From CAYVQF01 sp964454015 (lineage in GTDB: Bacteria > Myxococcota_A > Bradymonadia > UBA4248), in contig CAYVQF010000016.1 in NCBI GenBank assembly GCA_964454015.1, positions 21,828 to 85,827 on the forward strand: a stretch of DNA of 64,000 nucleotides, in the 5' to 3' direction. The position numbers and the translations under genes were made by a program. Under the pieces are notes generated by a model. The model saw nothing but the letters and a program-made list of their open reading frames with translations. It was not told where the DNA came from and did no database searches. Positions 9,201 to 15,281 of the stretch are shown one piece after another. Every line of letters starts with the position of its first letter. Position 1 is the stretch's first letter.

Positions 9201-10129
9201 CTGAAAGACCGCCCAGGCGCCTCGGTCAATCGCGCGACCCAGGCCACCTCAGTTGGGACCTCGAGTGCGGCCAGGTACTCGAGGCATTGCATCGCCGGCG
9301 CGCTGAGGCGCTCGAGACGTCGCGCAATGAAGGTGCTCGGCCCTCGAGGTAAGCTCTCGACAATTGTGTCGAGGTGCTCGAGTGAGCCGCCGCATGATTG
9401 CAGAAAACGTTGGACGACTTCAGGTTGAGTCAGGAAGTGTCGGACCAGCTCCTCGTCGAAACGAGCCAGGCTAATGATCTCACACCGGTTGTCTTGGTTA
9501 TGGGTCAGGCTCTGAACCCAAGGGTCGAGGTGGCGGCTGGTGATGAGCAAGAGGCCCCGAAAGGGGGTACTTGGGAGCCGGCCAGAGGGCGCCGCCCCGA
9601 GGTGCTGCTCGATGAAAGAGCGCAACACCGCCTTGGTTGCGGGCTCGGCGTCATCTAGGTCGTGTAGGGCAATGACCGCGGGGCAGGCTTGGGTGCAGGA
9701 GACAAGAAAGCGTCCGATGAGATCATAAAGGAAGTCAGCGTTCAGGGAGCTGAGCGTGTGCTTCCCAGTCAAAGCGCCATGCAGACCACCGCTGAGCGCG
9801 GTGGTGAGACGGCGGTAGTCTTGGGCGAGTCGTGCGTCAATGCTGCCCCGACTCTCGATGACGGCGACATAGCGGTCGGCGATGTCTTGCCAGGGGGCAC
9901 CATCGCCGCGGGGGCTGTGGTGTGCGAACTCCTCGATGAAGGGCAGTCCATGGCTAGCGGCGTCGCTTTTGGCTGCCGCCACGAGAGGCTCGAGCCAAGT
10001 TCTTTGCTGGGCTTGGAGAAAGAGCACCTTCCCCGTGCCACGGGCACAACCCTGCACGACCTCTTGGAGACGCTTGATCTCTTGGTGGTGCTCGTTCAGG
10101 GGCAGCCGCTGTTCGCCGTGGACAGGCAT
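6242..10129 (-). CDS. Giant sigma-54-dependent activator with N-terminal ATPase-like and TPR regions, 1295 aa
   Basis: The C-terminal third is a complete sigma-54 activator: Walker A GESGTGKE (about residue 938), GAFTGA loop (about 984) needed to contact sigma-54, Walker B LDEI, and a Fis-type helix-turn-helix (NGNISRAAALLQMKRPRL) at the end. The N-terminal 300 residues look like a STAND/AAA ATPase with a decayed nucleotide loop, and the middle 550 residues are TPR-like repeats of the kind that bind ligands or partners. There is no response-regulator receiver or FHA domain, so activation is probably by protein or small-molecule contact through the repeats. Start choice: a strong promoter-like pair ends at 10202, which would leave no leader for the ATG at 10186, so 10129 is preferred; its ribosome site is weak. 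Confidence 0.85.
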   Translation of the reverse strand: MPVHGEQRLPLNEHHQEIKRLQEVVQGCARGTGKVLFLQAQQRTWLEPLVAAAKSDAASHGLPFIEEFAHHSPRGDGAPWQDIADRYVAVIESRGSIDARLAQDYRRLTTALSGGLHGALTGKHTLSSLNADFLYDLIGRFLVSCTQACPAVIALHDLDDAEPATKAVLRSFIEQHLGAAPSGRLPSTPFRGLLLITSRHLDPWVQSLTHNQDNRCEIISLARFDEELVRHFLTQPEVVQRFLQSCGGSLEHLDTIVESLPRGPSTFIARRLERLSAPAMQCLEYLAALEVPTEVAWVARLTEAPGRSFSESLQELTQHHLVQQSVHKGRALLHIESPQVRQQVYASLPPERRAAYHAAIGRLLEAQRDLGHTVDLECLATHFLRSEEAAPALRYAMRAAERLHMTFAYAPAMVLLEAALPLAQAADDRRLILERLVELHFSLAELPRALYYCAKLKRLHPPTQQAALAHRIAHILLEMGRFASALRLLQRHPPTPEAELAHRLSYLALEAEALFGAGHRNDAESCCIEALALCPEAHPATMRQHLALRNTLGKVYIAHADYGQAHGIFCQNRQQAQAARLPDEEIRAHFNCGIALVHLRHFGAAEKEFEDCLAYEHISANPVIRAFCLLNLAVIAHEEERWRAAYDYYLHAIATFKRSGNRYQLAAAMLNAAEINLDLGVYAQCQALLDACDQLLAHEDIQHYRAWLCLLQGRLAFATGKVAAAMDLSNEALTLAQEKRWAKCPEVLLWRCHFQVHSAIKEDLQPVLERLSQLELSPQQTLWLRALQTAAQHPSMAPADVEAQLTTLDRAWAEAGLLLPRLHLVSWHLGATANRLPAWRLEAAQALLNEALGRMPESLHDHFLAKQEVQRILRACAAALSGDPTDGADDAALPTFPVQAERIDPQGLFCKIVGQDPRVVEILNRVHRVAAAASPVLLLGESGTGKELLAEAIHLASPRAQGPFVRVNCGALVENLLLSELFGHEKGAFTGALSRKPGRFELAENGTIFLDEIADTSPATQVALLRVIQEGTYERVGGTQTLSTNARIVCATNQRLDQLVKNGSFRLDLYYRLKGIIFELPPLRERRADIPIIAADMLHKMAPEGQRPHTLAPEAMHYLLAYSWPGNIRELQNFLRTLTLFAAQRHIAVTDIHKVSDFFTDGELCLDDPSCQEILAALPPTPEVDPDVVAESQPVFVDAVQSTATTAIDPPSDLPSQWVRRVLDGQMPLHDLKKELELQCIREALQATNGNISRAAALLQMKRPRLSQIISATPPLQECLASLHASGQRSVENGS

Positions 10130-10201
10130 GAGAAGATCTCGACCGGGTGAGGCAAAACCTGACTCCGTCTCGTTGCAGCGAGTCATTTCCAGGTCGAAGC
10201 C

Positions 10202-10230
10202 ATCATAGCGCTGGCCACTGCGGGGTGCAA
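10202..10230 (-). promoter_or_regulatory. Candidate promoter for the sigma-54 activator gene
   Basis: On the minus strand, TTGCAC (10225-10230) and TATGAT (10202-10207) are separated by exactly 17 bp. The -10 box matches consensus at five of six positions. The inferred start near 10195 gives a leader of about 65 nt to the ATG at 10129. Confidence 0.55.
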
Positions 10231-10287
10231 GACAAAACAAAATGCGGTCTTCCCCGCAAGGCTGACGGCTCGGGAGCGAATGACCCC

Positions 10288-10911
10288 CTATTCTTTGGCC
10301 TTGAGCTCAGCGATTTGTTCCCTCATCTTGCGGATGAGTTCATCGAAACCATCCTTTTCGATGATGTCACCGTATTTCCTTCGGTAGGTGTCCTCAATGC
10401 TGGCGCCGTCGAGGTGCAGGTCGTGGAGTATCCAAGTGTCCTGCTGTGCTTTGAGGAAGAAGTCGAGTTCCGTCTCCGTGTCTTGGTAAAGGATGAAGCA
10501 GGTTACCCGGCCAGTGTCGCCTTTGGTGCTTTGCCCTTCCCAGTCGATCTCGTACTTGACATCGGGGTTTCTCCTACCGAGCCTGTCGACGTAGGAGAGC
10601 TCCACGAGCTCGCGGAAGAGGCTGCGGTAGAGCGTTTGGTTTTCTTCGCTCAGGCCTCCCCAGTGTTTGCCAAGTGAGCGCTGGGCCAGATCATCATAGT
10701 CGACGAAGCTGGCGATGAGGGTGCGAAGATCGGCGTTGCGTTTGTTCTGGCTGCTCTTGTCCTTGACCCTTTGGTTCAGGAGCTTGAGGACGGCGTCGGT
10801 TTTTCCCTTGACGAAGGTCATGGGCTTTGGACGCTCGTTGGCAACGAGGGAAGAAGAGAGCAGCAGGGAGAGGCTGGCGAGGAAGAGCAGAAAAGTGCGA
10901 AGAGGTTGCAT
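10288..10911 (-). CDS. MlaC/Ttg2D-family periplasmic phospholipid-binding protein
   Basis: A 207-aa protein with an N-terminal signal peptide (LRTFLLFLASLSLLLSSSLVA). The body follows the MlaC/Ttg2D pattern: an N-terminal helical part ending in DYDDLAQRSLGKHW, then LYRSLFRELVELSY, then a beta sheet (YEIDWEGQSTKGDTGRVTCF, TWILHDLHLDGASI) and a charged C-terminal helix. Known family members carry phospholipids between the outer membrane and the MCE/MlaFEDB transporter. It lies about 100 bp downstream of a TolC-like gene on the same strand, without other Mla genes. GAGG lies 6 nt before the chosen ATG. Confidence 0.8.
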   Translation of the reverse strand: MQPLRTFLLFLASLSLLLSSSLVANERPKPMTFVKGKTDAVLKLLNQRVKDKSSQNKRNADLRTLIASFVDYDDLAQRSLGKHWGGLSEENQTLYRSLFRELVELSYVDRLGRRNPDVKYEIDWEGQSTKGDTGRVTCFILYQDTETELDFFLKAQQDTWILHDLHLDGASIEDTYRRKYGDIIEKDGFDELIRKMREQIAELKAKE

Positions 10912-11014
10912 GCTTGGCCTCAAATGTATGCGCCGGGAAGCCCCCAGCGGGTGGGTTGAGGAGCGGCGCCGCAGCGGCGACGGCTCAGTTCAGACGGCGC
11001 GAGCGGGGGGCTAT

Positions 11015-12454
11015 TCACTCGTCTTCCGGTGAGTCATCTGCGCGGGCGGCGTCGCTGAGATAGTCTTCGAGGGTGCCCGTCGTTAGGAGTTGGTCGGGGC
11101 TTTGAGCACCCGTGGCCAGGCGGAGCCTGGCTACGGCGAGGCGGAAATCCTGAAGCGCAGAGAGATAATGGAGGCGCAGCTCGATGTAGCGGCGCACGGC
11201 GCTGATGACATCGTCGACTTTACCACCGCCCACCTCGTAATCGACGAGCTCCTGGGTCATGAAGCGCTTGGCGGCGCGACGGGATGCGTAGACCAGTTGA
11301 ACCCGTTGCTGGGCGTTCTGGGCTTCACCGTAGAGCTTCTCGACCTCGAGGGCGACGCCACGCCTAGCGAGCTCGATTTGGGCGCGCGTGCGCGCAAGGT
11401 CGGCGTCGGCTTCAGCGACTTTGAAGACTTGGTTCACCGGGTCGATTTTCCAGCGCATGGCTAGGACGACGGCGAAGCTGAAGGCATTATAGGGATCACT
11501 GACGTAGATGGTTTTCTCTTCGATTTCGGGGACGGCATTGCTGTAGGCATAGTTGAGGCGAGCCACGAGGGCAAAATCGGGCCACCACTTGAGCCACTCC
11601 AGGTGGGCGCTGCGCTCCGAGGCGAGCTCGGCTTGGCTGAGGAGCTGAAGGTCGATGCGCTGCCCGTGGGCCAAGGCCAGGACCTCTTCGAGTGGGAGAA
11701 GCTCGACGTCGTCGGCCCGGAAACGCATGCCAGGGATACGAAAGTTGTCATCGAGGTTGGTGTGCAGGCGCAGGCCTTGCTTGGCCAGCTCTCGGCCCAG
11801 GCGTAACTCGTTGGTGGCGATGGCCATGTCGGCCGCAGCGATTTCGATTCGGTAACGGTCCGTTCGGGAAACCGAGGGGCTCTGGGCGGCCCATAGTTTT
11901 TCATATTCGTTCTCGACGCGGCGCAGGAGCGCGTCCGCTTCGTCAGCGACATTCATGGCGGCGTTGGCGAACTGGAGCCCGTAGAAGGCGCGGACGACGT
12001 CATAGGTTACCTTGGCGCGTTGCTCTTCTTCGCGCAGGCGTTCGACGTCGAGCCCAATGCCAGCGAGCTCCTGGAGGGTGGAGATTTTGAAAAAAGTGAA
12101 AATGGGGACGCTGACTTCGAAAGCGTTGCGGATGAAGAAGCCCCACTCACTGAGATCGCTGTAGGCCTTCTCGTCGACGTCGTAGAGGCCCACTTTGGGC
12201 ATGGGGGCGAAGGCCGAGCTGAGCTCCAACTTGGGGGTCCAGGCCCACTCCGCTTGGTCGACCACGAGGGCCGCCTTCTGGGTTGCGTGCTGTGCCGCTT
12301 TGATCTGTGGGCTGCGGGTGAGGCCAAGGGAGATGGCCTCATTGAGATCGACCAGGCGCGGTGGCGCGCTGCCTTCATCCTGGCCGTGTGCGTGGGTGGC
12401 GAAGGCCATCAGTCCAGAGAGGACGAGGGTGAGGAGGGCGGCTTGGCGGCGCAT
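11015..12454 (-). CDS. TolC-family outer membrane efflux protein
   Basis: A 479-aa protein with a signal peptide cleaved after the GLMAFATHAHG region. Two outer-membrane-efflux repeats are visible: LVDLNEAISLGLTRSPQIKA near the N-terminus and LLPLEEVLALAHGQRIDLQL in the middle, each followed by long alpha-helical stretches and short beta segments. Such proteins form trimeric outer membrane channels for type I secretion or drug efflux. No inner-membrane pump or adaptor lies beside it; the downstream partner is the MlaC-like gene, so a role in lipid or envelope transport is plausible but inferred. AGAGG lies 5 nt before the ATG. Confidence 0.88.
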   Translation of the reverse strand: MRRQAALLTLVLSGLMAFATHAHGQDEGSAPPRLVDLNEAISLGLTRSPQIKAAQHATQKAALVVDQAEWAWTPKLELSSAFAPMPKVGLYDVDEKAYSDLSEWGFFIRNAFEVSVPIFTFFKISTLQELAGIGLDVERLREEEQRAKVTYDVVRAFYGLQFANAAMNVADEADALLRRVENEYEKLWAAQSPSVSRTDRYRIEIAAADMAIATNELRLGRELAKQGLRLHTNLDDNFRIPGMRFRADDVELLPLEEVLALAHGQRIDLQLLSQAELASERSAHLEWLKWWPDFALVARLNYAYSNAVPEIEEKTIYVSDPYNAFSFAVVLAMRWKIDPVNQVFKVAEADADLARTRAQIELARRGVALEVEKLYGEAQNAQQRVQLVYASRRAAKRFMTQELVDYEVGGGKVDDVISAVRRYIELRLHYLSALQDFRLAVARLRLATGAQSPDQLLTTGTLEDYLSDAARADDSPEDE

Positions 12455-12522
12455 GGGGACCTCTGCAGCGAGGGGTGCATTTCAGCTCAGATGCCGCGCA
12501 GAGTCTGCAGCAGCACCTGCGC

Positions 12523-12553
12523 TGCATACGCCAAGTTTGGAAGCAAATGTCAA
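12523..12553 (-). promoter_or_regulatory. Candidate promoter for the TolC-MlaC pair
   Basis: A perfect TTGACA -35 box lies at 12548-12553 on the minus strand. The -10 element is weak: CGTATG at 17 bp spacing, or TATGCA at 19 bp. The leader to the TolC start would be about 65 nt. Confidence 0.4.
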
Positions 12554-12591
12554 GGGCCAGGCTGTCGCAACCCGTTGGCGTCGCTAACGGC

Positions 12592-13452
12592 TCAGCGGCA
12601 CAGGAGTGGATCACCGACTTCGTCCTCAGTGACCACGTGGTCCTCGTTCTCATCGGCAAAGCCGTAGCACCCGCTGCAGTACGCGCTGGTGCGGACAGCC
12701 CACTCACCGCCGACCCCGACCCCGATCAATTTCGCGTTGGTGCCTGTTACCGTTACATTGCCGAAGACCTGACACGAGACGACGGTGACACCGTTGGCGA
12801 CGATGGTGAGGTCACCATAAATCTTGCAGAAGGATAGAGAGGAGTTGTTGGCGTTGTTGGTGTAGGTGACGTTGCCGAAGACCGTGAGGCTGCGGATGAC
12901 CGAGTTGTTGGATTCTATCCGGATGTCGCCAGCGATCAGGGTCTTATCGATACCGTTACCGTATATGGTGAGGTTCTCGGCGGTGAAATCGAGGTCACCT
13001 TCGATGGGTTCGCCGTTGGTGCTTTCATCGAAGACAACCACCGTGTGGCTGAGATTCTGCGGCACGGTGGTCGTACCATCTTCTTCCACGGTCACCTCTT
13101 CGACGAGCTGCCCCTCGCTCTTGGGGGGGTAACAGGTGACTTGAACGATTTCTCCGTCGACGACCACGATATCGAGCTGGGCACCTTCCTTGTTACACCT
13201 GTCGCGTGCGTCATTGATGTCGATACATTCCTCTCCGATCTGGACACACGCGTCGCCTGCCTCACCGGTGATCACATAGGATTCTCCGTCGACGATGACG
13301 ACCGTCGCCCCATCGCCATATGCGACCTCGTCTCCCGGCGCTTTTTCGACGGTATACGCTCGGCCGGCTTCGTCCTCGCTACAGGCAAAGGCGAACAAGT
13401 ACAATAAGGAGGAAAGCAAAAGAAGGGGTGCGGGGCGGCGCTGGTTTTTCAT
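12592..13452 (-). CDS. Lipoprotein with a parallel beta-helix-like repeat domain, 286 aa
   Basis: The signal peptide ends in the lipobox FAFAC. The first half has strand-rich segments (ATVVIVDGESYVITGE, LDIVVVDGEIVQVTCY) with paired cysteines. The second half is a ladder of short Asn-rich strands (LTIYGNG, IRIESNNSVIRSLTVFGNVTYTNNANNSSL, CKIYGDLTIVANGVTVVSCQVFGNV), the look of a right-handed parallel beta-helix. The C-terminal segment DENEDHVVTEDEVGD resembles a calcium-binding loop. It lies 23 bp after the GTDVGNP lipoprotein gene with GAGGAG before its ATG, so it is the third gene of the TIGR02147 operon. Probable outer-surface protein. Confidence 0.7.
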   Translation of the reverse strand: MKNQRRPAPLLLLSSLLYLFAFACSEDEAGRAYTVEKAPGDEVAYGDGATVVIVDGESYVITGEAGDACVQIGEECIDINDARDRCNKEGAQLDIVVVDGEIVQVTCYPPKSEGQLVEEVTVEEDGTTTVPQNLSHTVVVFDESTNGEPIEGDLDFTAENLTIYGNGIDKTLIAGDIRIESNNSVIRSLTVFGNVTYTNNANNSSLSFCKIYGDLTIVANGVTVVSCQVFGNVTVTGTNAKLIGVGVGGEWAVRTSAYCSGCYGFADENEDHVVTEDEVGDPLLCR

Positions 13453-13475
13453 TGCGAACTCCTCATGACTGACGC

Positions 13476-14222
13476 TCAGAAATCCATCGTCCCCAGGTAC
13501 TCTGCTGCGGCAAGAGAGGCTTCTGGCGTGGGCGTGCGGTAGAGCTTGAGGCTGCGTTTTACATTGGACCAGATCTGCGCTGCGACGGCGTTGCTGGTGC
13601 TGGTGGTGTCGCTTTCAGGATCAGAGGGGTCCACGCGCTCGAGGCTCGCCAAGATCTGGTCGCTGAACCACTCCTCGAGGGACAGCGCAAAGGCCAGGTA
13701 GTTGTGGTCTGGCTGGAGGGCGACGCTGGCATTGTTGAGAAGGATGTGGACGGTCTCATTGCGGGCAATGACGACGCTCTGCGGTGGCCGCCCTGGCGCA
13801 GAGACGCGGAAAAAGAGCGTCTGGTCGAGGAGCTCTGCCGGCGTCGGGAGACCCGGTGACGTCGCCTCTAGGGCGCCAAAATGGAGGCTGAATTTGCAGA
13901 CGTTGCGCATGGGCAGCTTCGCCGAGAGGCGAGCCGACGGTTGCGGGGCGAGGAGATCGATGGCAATGGGACCAGGCAGATAGAATTCGTGGGCGTCATC
14001 ACATTGTTCGCCGTTGCGTATAGTGATGCCAGCGACGACGAGCCATGCCTGGTGCACGGTGTAGCCATTGCTCAATATTACAGGTCCGCCACCAGGGGTG
14101 GCCTCGCTGGCGAGGAACTCGACGGAGACTTCGGAAGCAGGGTTACCTACATCAGTGCCGGCACAGGCACTGACGACGCAGTGTGCAAACACGAACACGA
14201 TGAAAAGGCGATGAAAGCGCAA
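13476..14222 (-). CDS. Lipoprotein with the GTDVGNP motif, 248 aa
   Basis: It starts with TTG, supported by AAGGAG six bases upstream; the stop codon of the TIGR02147 gene sits just 3 bp before, so the two are coupled. The signal peptide ends VVSAC and the mature protein starts AGTDVGNP, a motif I associate with exported lipoproteins of Myxococcota and Bradymonadales. The rest is beta-rich (NGYTVHQAWLVVAGITIRNGEQC) and ends with an acidic linker and a C-terminal helix. A DUF4382-like fold is possible. Function is unknown; its operon partner may regulate it. Confidence 0.7.
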   Translation of the reverse strand: MRFHRLFIVFVFAHCVVSACAGTDVGNPASEVSVEFLASEATPGGGPVILSNGYTVHQAWLVVAGITIRNGEQCDDAHEFYLPGPIAIDLLAPQPSARLSAKLPMRNVCKFSLHFGALEATSPGLPTPAELLDQTLFFRVSAPGRPPQSVVIARNETVHILLNNASVALQPDHNYLAFALSLEEWFSDQILASLERVDPSDPESDTTSTSNAVAAQIWSNVKRSLKLYRTPTPEASLAAAEYLGTMDF

Positions 14223-14225
14223 GAC

Positions 14226-15116
14226 TTACTCCTTCGTTACTTGAGGCGTGGCGCCTTTGACTGCCTTTGGGCTCTTGGCGCTTACGGAGCCATTGCCCGT
14301 ACGGGTCAGGGGGAAAAACTGGATGTTGAGCTGGTAGACACAAGACGGGTCTTGATCGCGATCGCAGCGATCAAGGAGATGCTCTCGGAGATTGTGAATG
14401 CGTTCTTTGACGTCGGCAATGGTCTCCGCCTCGATGCAGATCGTGAGGGCCGAGATGTCGCGCTCCTCGCGGGGAACCAACTCGATAGACTCACTGGCAC
14501 GGTCCAGCATCTGGCGGTGAAAGGCTGCCACTGCAAGGGTGTGCACTTCATGGCCTGTGGTCAGACTCGCTTCACCTCGGCTGACTTGCCCCTCTGCGTC
14601 GCGAAAGAGCAGACCCAACTCAAAGAGGAGGTCGAGGGCGCGTTGGGCTTCACTGACCTTGATGCTGGGCAAAAGCTGCGTGGCAATCCAGCGCGCGTCA
14701 GGGCGAAAGTCGCTGCGGCCGGCCATTTCCCTGATGGCGGGGTAGTACCAATGTGAGAGGTACTCGAAGGCGGCGCTGTCGATGCGCCGGGCTTGACGGA
14801 AGCGCCGACTCGCCGTCACCCGCTCAAAGGCTTCGGTCTTCTCACTCTGGCTCTTGGCCTGATCGAAGATGACGAGACTCTCGAAGAAACGCTTCTCTTC
14901 GGGGTTGAGGCCGAGTGCCTTCGCGAACTTACCAATACTCTCAGGGCCGAGGTTGCGATCCCCATTGATGACCAACTTCAGGAAGTTGGGCGATGCGTAG
15001 CCTGCTTTTCGAGCGAAATAGCGAAATGAGAATACTTGTGAGCTGCGCTTGGCGGCATCGTAGTAGTCTTGTAAGTATTGGCGATAATTTACGTATGAAA
15101 AGATGTCTGGCTTCAC
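14226..15116 (-). CDS. TIGR02147-family protein (putative DNA-binding regulator)
   Basis: A 296-aa protein opening KPDIFSYVNYRQYLQDYY, the hallmark of TIGR02147 proteins of Fibrobacter, Bdellovibrio and Myxococcota. The N-terminal segment FSFRYFARKAGYASPNFLKL followed by LVINGDRNLGPESIGKFAKA looks like a helix-turn-helix related to Cro/CI. The remainder is helical with a late conserved part (SIELVPREERDISALTICIE). GTG at 15116 is preferred as start because family members begin about there; a longer frame exists upstream but would overlap the promoter. It heads an operon with two lipoprotein genes, and in this context probably controls surface-protein genes (inference). Confidence 0.75.
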   Translation of the reverse strand: MKPDIFSYVNYRQYLQDYYDAAKRSSQVFSFRYFARKAGYASPNFLKLVINGDRNLGPESIGKFAKALGLNPEEKRFFESLVIFDQAKSQSEKTEAFERVTASRRFRQARRIDSAAFEYLSHWYYPAIREMAGRSDFRPDARWIATQLLPSIKVSEAQRALDLLFELGLLFRDAEGQVSRGEASLTTGHEVHTLAVAAFHRQMLDRASESIELVPREERDISALTICIEAETIADVKERIHNLREHLLDRCDRDQDPSCVYQLNIQFFPLTRTGNGSVSAKSPKAVKGATPQVTKE

Positions 15117-15161
15117 GAGGCGAAGAGCTCCACGCTGTCGAATGCGGCGTACCCTGAGCAA

Positions 15162-15190
15162 AGAATACGATATCGAGTGCCATGGTGCAA
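15162..15190 (-). promoter_or_regulatory. Candidate promoter for the TIGR02147-lipoprotein operon
   Basis: On the minus strand TTGCAC (15185-15190) and TATTCT (15162-15167) are 17 bp apart. The -35 is identical to that of the sigma-54 activator promoter. The inferred leader to the GTG start is about 40 nt. Confidence 0.45.
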
Positions 15191-15281
15191 GGATCGTGGC
15201 CGCACCGCAGGGGCCAAGGCTACCGCAGCGTCAGGCACGCTGCCCCGGCAGTGATCCGTGCATGGATTCCCGGTGGCCGCT

